Assembly: GCA_948567375.1 (NCBI GenBank)
Contig: OX419761.1
Span: forward strand, 47,406,243-47,470,242
DNA from: Lunularia cruciata
Lineage: Eukaryota > Streptophyta > Marchantiopsida > Lunulariales > Lunulariaceae
Length of the DNA stretch: 64,000 nt
Direction: 5' to 3'
Part shown: piece by piece, positions 18,950 through 32,240 of the stretch
How the letters are laid out: each line of letters opens with the position of its first letter
Numbering within the stretch: the first letter of the stretch is position 1
Program-made: the position numbers and the translations under genes
Notes under the pieces: generated by a model
Seen by the model: the letters and a program-made list of their open reading frames with translations, nothing else
What the model was told of the DNA's origin: nothing
Databases searched by the model: none

Positions 18950-20423
18950 TAAGTAGCTATGGCAATGAAAAGATAGATTGTGATGGTTAATAACAATAAA
19001 AAATGGAAAAAGTAACTTGATAAGAGGATAAAGATCAAGTATGATTCCCAAAGCCTAAGCCATTTGAAAGCAAGAATTTACCAGATGTAGTGGAGAACTT
19101 TGTACTTGATTATGAGTGGTACATTGAAGTTATAAATCTTTTTTATGAATGGAGATAGATCTACTTGGATTGAAGCAGATTAGATGGAATGGCAAAACTA
19201 TATTGATAAGTCCAAGTAGGTAAGTTGAATGGTAGTTTGTTGCTCCAATCTTGAATTTAGAATAATTAAAGTGTGGAATAATTGAGAGATTCAAAGTGGT
19301 GAATGGTGCATAAATTGCATGTGATAGATTGGCAAAATTGAGGTAGATTGGTTATGTGAGGAGTTATGTCATCCAATTCCAAAACATAATAATGTAGATT
19401 CCAAAGATATAAGAAAGCAAATCTTTAGTTTAGTTTGTGAGAGGTTTGAAATCATGCATCAAATTGGAGGTGATCATATGTGAGACCAAAGATTTTGAAT
19501 AAGCCATATAATTAGCTGAACGCTTTGATTCCTTAGTTGCCACAACTTAGTATCAACCTAGATCTTTGTAGAACCTACAAAAGCATCACATATGGGTGGA
19601 GGGGATAGAAGCGATGTAGATTGATGCCATCAAATAAAGACCACTTAGCATTACATACCTAAACAATTCCAACAAAATATTGGTCGTTTATATTATTACA
19701 AATTTAGATATTGCATTACAAAATGTCTAACTATGAAAATATGACCTTGACCCATAGTCCAAATGGAGTTCTTAGAACATGAGAAGAAAAGAAAAAAGAA
19801 TCTTGATATGAAATATTGAGAAATTTATTAGGAACTTAATTTTTTCTAATGAGACTGAAAACTTGACTTATGGAAGTTTTATTTACTTACAATGTATCCG
19901 ATCTTGATTGTAGGATTTTGGTGAATTGTGTGAGTTTTGAGGATTTTTAGGGTTGCAATTAGCAAAGGAATTATATATTCCTGTCAAATTGATATAATAT
20001 AATAAATTGAAGATGGCACATGGCAAATGGTAAAAAAATAAAATTTTGTACCTCACATCTTATTGTATTCAAGATTGAGAAAGAGTAACCAGATCATATG
20101 AGATGCATTATAGCTCCCTTCCATTCTAATATCATTCTATCTGTTTCTTGGCTTGAATATTTTAAGGTCCAATTTGATTGGACATGACAAAATATTAAAG
20201 TACAACATCAGAGTAAAGATTATAGATTAGGTTTTCCAACACTTTTGAGGAAGACAACTAAGATTATTCAACCCTAAGATGGATAGTCTATCAATATAGC
20301 TGCTATTAAATTAGCTTTAGAGGGAAATATTCTTATTTTTGCTATGTAGATCAAGCCTATTATGAAAGGAGAATACAATGAGGATCAAAAACTTCAAGAA
20401 GCAACGGTTGATCAAATAGTTCT

Positions 20424-20460
<37 letters not shown>

Positions 20461-20534
20461 GTTTTAATGATAATCCAAATAGGTTATCCTTTGATTAAGA
20501 TATGCCTTTCAAGTTCAAGCTGTTGTCAAGTAAT
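18950..20534 (+). pseudogene. B5 gag and protease relic
   Basis: Fragments follow the B2 gag: PKPKPFESKNLPD-like opening near 19050, the ERFDSLVATT-like segment near 19515 and the proline-rich MEIDAI-like segment near 19600, then a hydrophobic MAHGK-type protease remnant near 20010-20170. No usable frame remains. An (AT)n run lies at 20429-20455 in the spacer before RT. Confidence 0.6.
20429..20455. repeat. AT dinucleotide microsatellite
   Basis: Uninterrupted alternating AT run of about 26 bases. Confidence 0.9.
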
Positions 20535-22303
20535 ACTCTAATGAGTAGAGCAATCTTGACTTTGACCAAAGGAATTAGAAGAACTTCAAACAATGATGAT
20601 TGAGTTATTGGAGAAGGATTTCATACACCATAGTACATTTCCCTGGGGAGCATTGGTACTATTTATGCCAAAGATAGATGGAAAGATTTAATTCTATATT
20701 GATTACCATGGTCTTAATAAAAAACATGAAGATATATATATTCTTCAAATGTATTGCTTGCCTCAAATCAATAAAAATTTTGATCAATTAAGTGGAGCAC
20801 AATACTTCTCAAAGTTGGATTTATGAATCAATTATTGGAAAATTCTAATTGATGGAGAAGATGCATAGAAGATTGTCTTTTGTATAAGGTATGTGCAGTT
20901 TGAATAGAGACTTTTGTCTTTTGCTTTTACTAATACTTTGATAGTTTTATGAATAAAATACATCTAGTGCTAGAAGAGCTATTGGATTGATATGTAGTAA
21001 TTTTCTTGGATGAAATTTTATTTTAAAATAAGATGTAGGTAGAATGTAAGAACCATGTACAACAAGTCTTACGATGACTACAACAACGGAAGTTCTATTG
21101 TAAGAAGTACAAGAATATCTTTTGGCAAAAAGAAGTTATCATCTTGGACCTAAAAGCTATAGTGGAGGGGATCAAAATAGAAGAGGAAAAAATCAAGCCA
21201 TTAACAATTGGCATATTCCTTAAGATATCACCAAAATTCAAAGATCTAATGGATTGGGAAGTTTTTAAAAATGATTTATCCATGATTATGCTCATGTAGC
21301 TACACCATTGATTGATCTCTTAGGGAAGATAGAAGCTTTGAATGGACAATCAAGCAAGAAGAAGCATTAAGGAAACTTAAGGATATGTTGTAAGTACTCA
21401 CAATCCATCCTCCAACCATATGATCCTCAATTACCTCATGTGGTTAATTTTGATGCTTCTAACTTTCCAATTGAAATTGTGTTGTAGTAGAAATTCCAAA
21501 ATGGGTTGCATCTCATTACTTCTGTATTTTGATACCTAAATTTAGCATAAAGGAATGATTAAACTCAAGACTGAGTAAATTTTGCAATGGTATATGCAAC
21601 AAAGGTATCTCTTGCATAAATAAGTGATAATGTATACCAATCATAAACACTTGCTATAGACCTTACATTTGGAGCACATAACAAGTAGACATCATTGATA
21701 GGAGGAGAAACTATAACTGTTTGATATTAAGCTTAAGTACAAACCACAAAAGTTCCATGTCACTCTAGATGTCTTATTGTGACAATTTGGTATGAAAATT
21801 CTTCCTAATTCTCCCATAGCAACAACAATTACCATGGCATTGACTGACTCAAATTTACTAGTAGAGTTCAAGAATTCTTTAAAATAAGACCCTTTCTTCT
21901 TCCTTGTGCATTGTTGCCTTGCATCACATGATAAGGAGTACAAAATATTTTGCAAAATCAAAGGTCATATGACCTTTGATTTTGCAAGAAACCAATGTAC
22001 ATTCTAATTATGAGAAATCTATAACTTGCATGACTTCAAGAGGCTTATGATTTACCAATCATTGGTCACATAGACGTGGACAAGATATTGAGTTCCGTAT
22101 AACATCAATAGTGGTGGAAAAATATGGCATGAGAAGTTTGAGAGTTTTTTCAATCTTGTGAGAGCTACAAATGCAATAAGATAAGCAACCAAAAAACCAC
22201 ATAGAATGTTACAACCATTACCAATTTCATTTGCCAAATAGGAACATGGGAGCTCAGATCAAATCACATTGTTACCAAAGATGTACCAAGGCCATATAAT
22301 AAT
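20535..22303 (+). pseudogene. B5 RT, RNase H and integrase relic
   Basis: The plus strand keeps the B-family RT opening (ELLEKDFIHHSTFPWGALVLF-like, about 20605-20680), KLDL and FLDEIL remnants (about 20810-21020), RNase H around 21430-21620 with NFDASNF-like wording, and the integrase HHCC remnant (GHIDVDKILSSV) near 22060. The frame is broken many times. At 22303 it is interrupted inside the DLITSLPKTKQGH segment of the integrase core by B4. Confidence 0.7.
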
Positions 22304-22746
22304 TATAAAAGACTAATGAGAGAAATAGGAGAATGGAAGACCATAGCAAAAGATAAATTGGGACTCTCAAGTGAGGGAAACTCCAAATATCTAGCTTGAG
22401 CTTAGCTTGGGTATTTATAGGTAGCTTAGGTAAAAGACTCCCAAGGAGATTCCAAAGAAGGTTGCTTCTAGGAGCCACCTTACTTGGAGTGCAAGTCAAT
22501 CTAACTATTTACTTGGCATACAAGCTAAGCTAATTTTCAGCCTGGTGTACAAGTTACTCCACTTTTAGAAAGTTCTTAAAGTTTTCCACCAAGAAGCTTC
22601 TTAGACGTTTTTAGAATATTCTACTCACAACCTTTCTTGATGCTTTAGCATATTCTTAGGCTAGTTTTACTTCTTTTCCTATATTTAGTTTAGACTACTA
22701 ACTCATCAACTTTTATCAACTTGTTAGTTAACTCCATATGATTATA
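22304..22746 (-). repeat. B4 3' LTR
   Basis: 443 bp, aligned end to end with the B1 LTR: TATAAAAGAC... at the left and ...CCATATGATTATA at the right on the plus strand. Terminal TG/CA are eroded. Confidence 0.75.
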
Positions 22747-22905
22747 TATTCCATTGTTGGTAGTTGGTGACCTCCTTATTGCCATGGAATCTTTGAACTC
22801 CTAAAGGGTTTTATGTGTATTATGGAGATGTGAAAGAGGCCCCCATGTGGAATTGTGAAGGAGTACCCTTTCCGAAGGACCTTATATTCAATGTGTCATT
22901 GGTGA

Positions 22906-23649
22906 TGTAATACCAAGAGCTAGCCATATTATCTAGATGTGAAATTTGGTTTGGTAACATCTAGAATGATGTTATACATGATGGTCAAAATAGATCAGAT
23001 AGAAGTATCACCAAAAGAGTACTTCTACAAATAGAGCAAAAATTGAAATAGATTTGAGATAAATAAACCTTAGAACCAATAGCTAGACATATGATTTAAA
23101 GGTGAGAATTGGTTTGGTACCATCTGGAAGGATGTTTCACATGATGGACTAAACAGATCAGAAAGAGGTATCACCAAAAGGAGACTTCTACTAATAGAGT
23201 AGGAACCAAAATATGCCTAAAATCTTTGAAGGTAATTTTGGAGGCCTAAACAGATGAATTAGGCCTAAAAATGTGCACATTTCTCCCCAATGGAACAAAG
23301 GCTGGCCTTTCCCTCCCCCCTGGTTTTTCTCATTGAGAGCTTTCCAATGGTACCTTACTCACGTGATTTTGAGACTCATACAGGAAGATTCCCTAAAAGA
23401 CTCCCTCTGGTCAAAGCTTGTTTGACCAACCAGATAGGACCTAGACCGACATGTCACCCATCCAAGTAAGTAATCCAATGGTGGAGCTTGCTGACATATC
23501 ACCTATCTGTGTGCCTAATCCTATTGTGGAGCTTCTTTGGAGGAGATACTCTTTGTCTATATAATAAAGAGAAGGTGCTCCTTTGGGACACTAAATGTTG
23601 AGTGTCTAATTTGTGTTTCTCTCTCTTCTATTGTCCTTGGAGTATTACA
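22906..23649 (+). repeat. Solo family A LTR
   Basis: 744 bp, TGTAATACCAAG ... GAGTATTACA, opposite in strand to the other A copies. Flanks GGTGA / AGTGA give a target duplication with one mismatch. The B4 chromodomain region continues on both sides, so it is a clean insertion. Confidence 0.9.
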
Positions 23650-26230
23650 AGTGACCATGTTGGATATAACAATATGCAAGTATAGTATCAACTTTATATT
23701 CCTTGTGATTTTTTATACCGATGGTATGGAGAAGGGGTTGGCAATGAGTGGAAAAGGAAGGTGGGTTAGAAACAAGGGTGTTTAACTTTGAAATATGGAT
23801 GACAAGATGGGTTTGTATATAACTAAGAAGAGAATGCAGGTAAGTAATGAGAGAAATGAGTAATATCAAATAGACCTATCCAATTGGGAGCAAGTTTACA
23901 AACTTGTGTATCAAGTGGGAGAGGAAGGTTACTAAAAGAAAAATTACCTTATTACCAAGTTGAAAGGTGAGATTGTGACAATCTTTATTAGTAAATTGCT
24001 TTTGTTTATATTGAATAATGAGAAGATGAAACTTAGCTTGGGCATGGATTTAGATAACATGGACAAGAAGGTGGAAGTATGTGGGACTTGAAATGGTGGA
24101 GGAGTAAGAAGAAAATTAACAACAAGTGGATCTTGCCCATATTTAAGAAAAAAGGAAAAAGCTAGTACTTGCTTAATTAGAATTATTGTAGGCAAACTCA
24201 ACAACTACAAGACAAGTATACAATTTGTGTGATGAACATCTACTCCAAAGTGCATTTTTTGGTTTTTTTATCATTTGTTTGAGGATGATTAGTTGTAGAT
24301 AATGCAAGCTTTGTACCAAGGGGTTTAAAAAGTGCTTGCTAAAATTTACCATTAAAGAAAGAATCTTGATAAGAGATGAGAACACTTGGTATCATATGGT
24401 GTTTGAAGATAATGTCTATGTAGATTTGGACAAATGTTATATCATCAATTGTATTTATGGTAGGTGGTAAATGCATCTAATTGTTGAGCTTATCAGTACA
24501 CTATGATGGCTATATGGCCATAGTCCATCTTTGGCAATGAGGTCTAAGCTTACATGTTCCCAATGGGTAGATGTAATTGGTAGTGGTTGAAGGAGTTTTA
24601 TTGACTTTTAGTTATTGGTTTTGTTGCATCGGCAACTCTCACAAGATTGGAACAACTCTCAAGTCTTTTGTGCCATATTGGGCCACCACCATTGAAGTTG
24701 TAAGCACTCAAGGTCTTCTCAACACCCATGTGACCAATAATTGATAAGTCATGGACCTCTTGAAGCCACACAAGTCATAGATAATCCTTGGTTGGAATAT
24801 AGATGTGATTCTCTTCGAATAGAAGATCTTTGTCAAAGAAGAAAGTGTTATTACTTGTTGTGTGCTTCAAGATGACCTTGTACTAAATGAAAGAAGAGGT
24901 CTTGCTATAAAGTGATCCTAGATTTGATTTAGAATTTAAAGTCAATTGGTATTACTGTAATTGCTAGTATTATGAGAGATTTAGGAGGACTCTTCAAACC
25001 AAGATGTTGTGGTAGGACATTGGGGATGACATGGAACTTGTTGGGTTTGTATTTAAGCTTGATGTCAAACAACTATATATTTTTTTCCTATCAATGATGT
25101 TTAATCTTCATGTGCTCCAAATGTAATGTCTACAACAAATATTTGTGATTGGTTAGTATGATCATTTGTTTCGCCAAGAGATAATGTTTCCATATCTTTA
25201 TGGCATAAACAATTGCTAGTTGTTCTTGATCTTTAGTAAATAATTCCTTTCTATAGTGTTTATTAGGCAAGACACAAAGGCAATGTGATGTAATCTATCT
25301 AGATATTCTTGTTGCGACACAACTCCAATGGTTAAGTTAGGAGTATCACAATCAACCACACAAGGTAATTATGGATCATATGGTTGGAGGATTGGTTTGT
25401 GAAGACGCCATATGCTTCAGTTTCATGAATGCTTCTTTGTGCTTGGTGATCTATTGAAAGGTTGATGTCTTCTTCAAGAGATTGGTCAACAGTGCAACCA
25501 TATGAGCATAATAATGGATAAACCATTGGTTAGAACTCACCAATTCATTATATGCCCATACTTTTATGACATCTATAGGAGTAGGTCAATTAATGATGGC
25601 CTTGATTTTCTCCTCTCCTATCTTGATCCCCTCTAATGAGACCTATGACCTAAGAAGAGAACTCCCTTTTGCCAAGAGGCACACTTGTAGTAAAAATTCC
25701 ATTCGCATAATCATATTAGGACTTCTTGTATGTGGTTCATGTAATCTACCTCCATCTTACTATTGATTAAAATATCATCAAAAAACACAATCATGTGTCA
25801 ATCTAATAGCCCATCCAACATCTAATGCATTTGATGCATGAATACTGCTAGAGCATTAGTGAGCCCAAAAGGTAAAAAATTCCATCAAAATGACCATACC
25901 TTATGCAAATGGTAGTTTTTTCACATCCTCCCTATCAATGGGAATCTATCAATAACCACTTTTAAGATCCAACTTGGACAAGTATAGTTCTCTACTCAAT
26001 TGATCCAACAAGTCATGAGTTTGAGGCAAAAGATACACATTCTTCATAGTTTGTTTATGAAGGCCAGGGTAGTCTATACAAAACCAAAGTCTTCCATCCT
26101 TTGTTGGTATAAAGAGTACTTATAATCCACAAGGAGATGTACTATGTCATATGAAATCCTTCTCCAAAAAATTAGTCAATGTTGGTCATAGCTCTTTTGA
26201 TTCCTTTGATGAGAGCCTATAGATTGGTCT
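23650..26230 (-). pseudogene. B4 chromodomain, integrase, RNase H and RT relic
   Basis: Read leftward from 26230: the RT opening, a FHMTQYIS/LVHYF region near 26100, a KLDL-type segment near 25970, a MDQMH-type segment near 25850, FDDIL near 25780, then thumb (about 25550), RNase H (about 25340-25120), integrase HHCC (about 24730) and core (about 24600-24170, with FAYNNSN near 24175) and the GPF-type end (about 23900). Many stops and short deletions. Same wording as B1 at lower identity. Confidence 0.7.
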
Positions 26231-26546
26231 TGTAAAAGACCTAAGAGAGACACAAAAGAATAGAAGATTGGAGTGGAAGATCACATTGACTTTCAAACAG
26301 AAGAAACTTAGAATACCTAGCATGAGCTTGGGTTTTGATGTTTATAGGAAACAAGGTTATTGGGAAGTTCCCAAAGATACTTCCTACTAGAAGCCATATT
26401 CTTAGAGTACAAGCTAATGCAGCCAAGAAACTTCCAAAGAAGCTTCCTCTTATGAGCCACATACTTGGCATGCAAGCTAAGCTAGCCAAGAAGCTTCCTT
26501 CTAGAAGTTGCCGACTTGGCATACACGTTACTCAATACTTGGAAGG

Positions 26547-28060
26547 TGTAATCTTTGAGGACAGTAGACATAAGAGAAACATGGAAGAGGAAACACAAGA
26601 TTTCAAAATCAACCTCCAATGCCACAAAGGAGCACCTTGATTGTATTATATAGCAAAGGGTACTCTTCCAAAGGAAGCTCCACCCTTGGTTTAGATACAT
26701 GGATTGGTGACATGTAAGTGAGCTCTACCCTTAGATTGGTTTCATGCATGGGTGACATGCTGGTTCTGATCCTATCTGGTTGGTCAAACCATATTTGACC
26801 AAAAGGAATCTTTAGAGAATCTTCTTGTAGAAATCTCCAAATCAATGGTGAGATACCATTGGAAAACTCTTGGTGAGATATACTTGGGGGAGGCAAGGCC
26901 TTTTCTTTGTGGTGGTGGGGGAGGGGGAATCTACATGTGGGGAATCTGCATGGGGAGCATATGGGAATCTTCCAAGGTCTAATTCATCAGTTTAGGCCTC
27001 TGTAATATTCCGAGGACAAGAGAAGAGAGAAAACACATATTGCACACTCAAACATTCGATGCTCCAAGGGAGCACCTTCTCTTTATTATATAGACAAAGA
27101 GGATCTCCTCCAAGGAAGCTCCACCATAGGATTAAGGACACAGATAGGTGACATGTCAGCAAACTCCACCCTTGGATTACTTACTTGGGTGGGTGACCTG
27201 TCTGGTCTAGGTCCTATCTGGTTGGTCAAACGAGCTTTGACCGGAGGGAATCTTCCTATAGGAATCTCAGAATCACATGAGTAAGGTACCATTGGAAAGC
27301 TCTCGATGAGACAAACCAGGGGGGAGGGTAGGCCAACCTTTCTTGCATTGGGGGGGGGGGAATCTGCACATTTTTGAGGCCTAATTCATCCGTTTAGGCC
27401 TCCAAAATTGCCTTCAAAGTTCAGGCATATTTCGGTTCCTAATCTATTAGTAGAAGTCCCCTTTTGGTGATACCTCTTTCTGATCTGTTTAGTCCATCAT
27501 GTGTAACATTCTTCCAGATGTTACCAAACCAATTCTCACCTTTAAATCATATGTCTAGCTATTGGTTCTAAGGTTCTCAAGTCTATTTTGGTTTCTGCCC
27601 TATTAGTAGAAGTACTCTTTTGGTGATACTTCTATCTGATCTATTTTGACCATCATGTATAACATCATTCTAGATGTTACCAAACCGAATTTCACATCTA
27701 GATCATATGGCTAACCCTTGGTATTACAGCCTCCAAAATGAGCTCTAGAGTTTCCAGGCTATTTTTGGCTAGTACTCTAGAAGTAGAAGTTCTCTTTTGG
27801 TGGCACCTCTATTTGAACTACCTAGACCATAATGCATAACATCCTTCCAAATGTTACCAAGCCAGTTTCCACCTCTAGATAATATGTTTAGCTTTTGGTA
27901 TTACAAATTCAAGCCATTTTTGGCTCTTGCACTATTAGTAGAAGTCCTATTTTGGTGAGATCTCTATCTGATCTAACTAACCCATTATATATAACATCCT
28001 TCCAGATGTTACCAACCCAATTTTCAACTCTAGATGATATGTGTAGAGATTGGTATTATA
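26547..28060 (-). repeat. Composite of at least three family A LTRs
   Basis: Outer LTR: 26547 to 28060, flanked by GAAGG / AAAGG. Inside, 27729-27905 and 27906-28060 are two diverged copies of the same LTR start (both end TTGGTATTAC/TA on the plus strand), and a young solo LTR fills 27001-27728. At least three generations of one family are stacked here. Confidence 0.8.
27001..27728 (-). repeat. Solo family A LTR with perfect target duplication
   Basis: 728 bp, TGTAATATTC ... GGTATTACA on the plus strand. GCCTC precedes it (26996-27000) and follows it (27729-27733). Close match to 15013-15752. Confidence 0.93.
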
Positions 28061-28170
28061 AAAGGTACCAAGAAGTTTCTTAGATGCTTCTAGAACATTC
28101 TTAGATTGCTTGGCCAATTTGCTTACTTGTTAGCTTTGACTTACTTGTCTACTAACACCATATTGCTATA

Positions 28171-31100
28171 CATTCTCCCATTGCTTGTTGGTGATATCTT
28201 TGCTGCCATGGAATCTTCAAACTCCTAGATGACCTTTTGCGCATTGTGGAGATGAGAAAGAGGCTCCCATGTGGTATCATGGAGGACATACTCTTTTCAA
28301 AGGACTTTGTATTCAAGGTGTTATTGTCGGCCATGTTGGATGCTACAACATGCAAAGATATGATCAACTTCATACTCCTCATGATTGTTGATAGGTACTA
28401 CGTTGAGTGTTTGGTCCCTAAAACTTTGCATGGTGTAGTTTCCAAATGTTTTAGAAAAGTTGTGTCCTTATTGGAGCCAACATTTGATAGGCAAGTCATG
28501 TTTGCCACAAGCTCATGGGATTCTACCAGAACTTTTAGAAACCAACCTCAATGGTCCAAGTACTTTTGCACTAAATGGGTGGTTTTTCCATCTAAAATTT
28601 CCGCAAGATAGGTTCTATGTTGTTCTTCATCAATATGGAAACTACATCAACTACTTTCACAAGTGGGCTCATGTTCTTTGAAGAATGAGTGGTTTTAGCT
28701 TTTCCATACTCATGGACACTCTTAATATCAAGCAAGTTAATTCTCATCACCTAGAATTACTATATTTATGACTTGAAACACAACTTAAACCAATGGCTTG
28801 TTTTTGGTGTTGGTGACAATGGAATGCTACACCGTGCTTCTGATGCAACTTGTATGGGGAAAGCAAATGACTTTGGTTGCCACTTCATTCATAACATCTC
28901 TACCCAAGGTTTCATCCTAGAGCATCTCCAAAAGGATCTTGGAACTACTTTTTTTTTGACTCTGATGATTGAACATGCATGGTGGAGGGGCTTTGAGGTC
29001 TGGATCATTTTTGAAAGTGTCAAATTCTTGTTTGAATGCAAGATCAGAATGTAGTTTAGGTTAGTGAGTTGAGGTTTGAGTTGTTGACATGGGATGGGAG
29101 AATGAAAGGGTTGGATACAAAATGAAGATGGATTAGAAATGTAGGGTTTCAACTTTGAAATATGAAAGATAGGGTGGATTCACACATGATTAGGCAAGGC
29201 AAGACAATTCAGCAAGCAACATGAAAAATAATTTGGGTAACATCAAATGGACCTATCTAATTAGGGGTAAGTTCATAAACTTGGGTATCAAGTGGGAAGT
29301 GCAAGTTACTACAAGAAAGTATGCCCTTATCACTTAGTTGAAAGGTGAGATCTTGATGATGTTGATCAACATATTGCTTTTGGATTTTGAGCAATGAGGA
29401 AATGAGATTTGGCTTGTAGACAAGAAGGTAGAAGTATGCAGAATGTGAGACAACAAAGTAGCAAGAAGGGAATTTGAAACAAGTGGGTCTTGGCCAAAAT
29501 CAAGGAAGAAAGGAGAGAATCTTGTGCTTGCCTACTTGGAGTTATTGTAGGTAAACTCAAGAGCCACAAGGCAAGCATCCCAATTGGTATGGTAAATTTT
29601 TACAAAGGCACAAAATATATCTTCCAAGGTACATTTTGCATGTTTGGTTTACCCATTAGTTTGAGGATGATAGGCCATAGACAAAGCAAGCTTGGTGCCA
29701 AGTGGCTTGAAGAGTACTTGGCAAAATTTACCAATGAATCAAGGATCACGGTCAAGATGAGAACCCTTAGCATCCCATGGTGCTTGAAGATAATATCAAA
29801 GTAAATCTTGGCTAGCATTGGAGCATCCATGGTGGATGCCAAATGAATATGCTTGCTAAGTTTATTGACAAACACCACAATGGTGGTATAGCCTTGATCT
29901 GTGTTGGTAAGGATGTGATGAAGTCAAGACTTACATGTTCCTATCAGGTATTGGAATGGGAAGTGGTTGAAGAAGTTCACCTAGTTTTTGGTTGCTAACT
30001 TTGTTGCATTGGCAACTCTCTCAAGATCAAACAAACTCTTGAACTTCTTATGCCATGTTTGGCCACCACCATTGATGTTGGAGTGTACTTAGGCTTTTAT
30101 CTACACCTAAATGACCAATGATTGGTAAGTCATGGGCTTCTTGAAGCTACAAAAGCCGAAAGTCATCCATAGTTGGAACATAGATCTAATTCTCACAAAA
30201 TAAAGGACCCTCCTTGAAAGAAACGTGTTGTAATTCTTGTCATGCATTGCAAAACAATTTTGTAACAATTGAAAAAAGAAGTCCTATTGTAAAGCAATCT
30301 TGAATGCCATGTATACGTTTGAGTTAGTTGACACCATGGTGATTGTTGCTACCATGAGAGAGTTAGGAATAAGCTTCAAATCAAGATGTTGTGATTAGGC
30401 ATTGTGAATGACATGGAACCTTGAGTTTTTACTCAAGCATGATCAAAAGACTATAGGTTTTGCTCCTACCAATGATGTTTGTTTATGATTGGTTTGTATG
30501 ATCATTTGTTTCTCCAAGAGATAATACCTCCATACCTTTGCTGCATATACCATTGCTAATTGTTCTTTATCTTGAGTAGAGTAATTCCTTTCTACAATGT
30601 TTAGTTGATGAGACATAAAGGCAATGGGATGTAACTCATATGAAAATTCTTGCTACAACACAACTCCAATAGCAAATTTAAAAGCATCAAAATAAACACA
30701 CAAGGTAATTGAGAATAATATGGCTAGAAGGTTGGTCATAAAGACACCATCTGCTTCAATTTCTTGAATGCTTCTTTGTGCTTGGTTGTCCACTAAAAAA
30801 TTGAGGTCTTCCCCATGATTTTAATCAATAGTGCAATCACATGAGCATAATAGCAAGTGAAAAATTGGTAAAAACTTACCAATTCATTAAATACTTTCAC
30901 TTTTGTGACATCCTTCAAAGTAAGCCAATTGGTTATGGCTTTGATTTTCTCCTCTTCTATCTTGCTCCCTTTTGATAAGACTTTATGATCCAAGAAGGTA
31001 ACTTTCTTTTCCCAAGTGTACATTTTGACTTTATGTAGTAAAAATTCCATTGGCATATTCATCTTAGGACTCTTATACATGATTGTTGTGTTTTTGTCTC

Positions 31101-32240
31101 TCCTTTACTATAGAATAAAATATCATCCAAGAACACCACCATGTACCAATCCAATAGCTTATCTAACACCCAATGCATTTGATCCATGAAACTGCCAAAG
31201 CATTAGTGAGCACAAAAAGTAAGACTCTCTATTCAAAATGCACAAACCTTGTGCAAAAGGAAGTATTTTGCATATCTTCCTTATCAATGAGAGTTTGCCA
31301 ATAGCCACTTTGAAGATCCAACTTGGAGAAATATTGCACTCTACTAAATTGATCAACATGTCATCAATCCAAAGCAAAGGATATGTATTCTTTGTGGTTT
31401 TTTTTATTAAGGCTATGGTAGTCAATATAGAATTTAAATCCTTTATTCTTCTTTACTATAAAGAGCATTGGTGCTTCCCATGGAGATGTACCAATGTTGT
31501 TTGAAAATTTTCTTTAACAACTTGGTCAATATTGTTTGAAGCTCTTCTAAATCCTTCAATGAGAGCCTATACATTGGTCTACTCATAAGATTCTATTAGC
31601 ATTAGCTCAATCTTGAAGGGCATATATTGATTACAATGTTATCCCTTTGGTAGATCATCCAAAAACACATTTGCAAACTTCTAAACTATGTGATCAATGA
31701 TGGTTTGATGAGGCTTCTAGCCCTCATCAGCTTCTTCTTGTGCAATTGGCTTGGTCTACATCACATAAACAAGAACATCTTCTTCTAAAGCTTGCTCTAC
31801 TATTGCTTTGTTGACAAACTTCCCATCTGGAGATTGACTATTTGTAGGTGTTTTACTCATAAGTGCTAGACAACCTAATCAATAATTCTGATCTTAGTAT
31901 TGTACTTGAATTTTTTATTGGGTCCATCAAATTGAATCTTATGATGTTCAAACCAATGTAGACCTAGAATGACATTATGGTGTAAAGACACTACTACAAA
32001 CTCATACATTCCAAATACTCTTTCTCAATTCTTGAATGTAACAAGGTATGAGGTATGGAATACAAAAACCTTTCAACCATCTAACATCATCAATTTACTG
32101 CCAAACATTAGTTTGATAAAATCACATATTTCCTTTGTGAATTGCATGGACATGTAATTCTTTGAACTCCGAAAAGCAACCTAAATCTTACAACCATGAT
32201 CAAATATCATACCTTGCAAATGAAGCATACTTATATATGT
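28171..32240 (-). pseudogene. B3 pol relic: RT, RNase H, integrase, chromodomain
   Basis: Read leftward from 32240: protease remnant (about 31860-32240), RT (about 31620-30950, with WIFKVAIGK and a MDQMH-like segment), RNase H (about 30760-30560), integrase zinc region (about 30120) and core (about 29880-29600: FVNKLSKHIHLAS and a YHPQ-like YHPLT region), then the C-terminal domain to about 28240. Stops and frameshifts throughout. An insert interrupts it at about 28397-29095. Confidence 0.75.
28397..29095. other. Unexplained insert of about 700 bp in B3
   Basis: B1, B2 and B4 have nothing corresponding between the chromodomain region and the GPF-type region, where B3 has this segment. Short open frames exist on both strands (for example plus 28773-29054), but none is recognised. 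No clear target duplication or terminal repeat was found. Confidence 0.5.

Larger units (their letters stand above)
18052..22303 (+). mobile_element. B5: old plus-strand family B chromovirus, 5' part
   Basis: 5' LTR (18052-18717), a primer-site remnant (TTGATATCAAAG after the LTR), leader, decayed gag, protease, RT, RNase H and the start of integrase, all in the order and wording of B1 and B2. It stops at 22303 inside integrase, where the B4 LTR begins. Stops and frameshifts occur throughout. Confidence 0.8.
22304..26230 (-). mobile_element. B4: old minus-strand family B chromovirus, 3' part (continues at 37695-37805)
   Basis: 3' LTR at 22304-22746, chromodomain end, integrase, RNase H and RT on the minus strand. 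A solo A LTR (22906-23649) is inserted near the chromodomain, and B3 is inserted at 26230 at the start of RT. B4 resumes at 37695 and is cut at 37805 by element E. Confidence 0.8.
26231..28170 (-). repeat. B3 3' LTR, split by family A LTRs
   Basis: B LTR sequence occupies 26231-26546 and 28061-28170. A heat-shock-type motif TTCTAGAACATTC is at 28088-28100. The middle is the A-LTR cluster. Confidence 0.82.

Noticed and set aside
28773..29054. A small host gene in the B3 insert
   Set aside because: The frame is short, unrecognised and surrounded by decayed element sequence; kept only as an unexplained insert.
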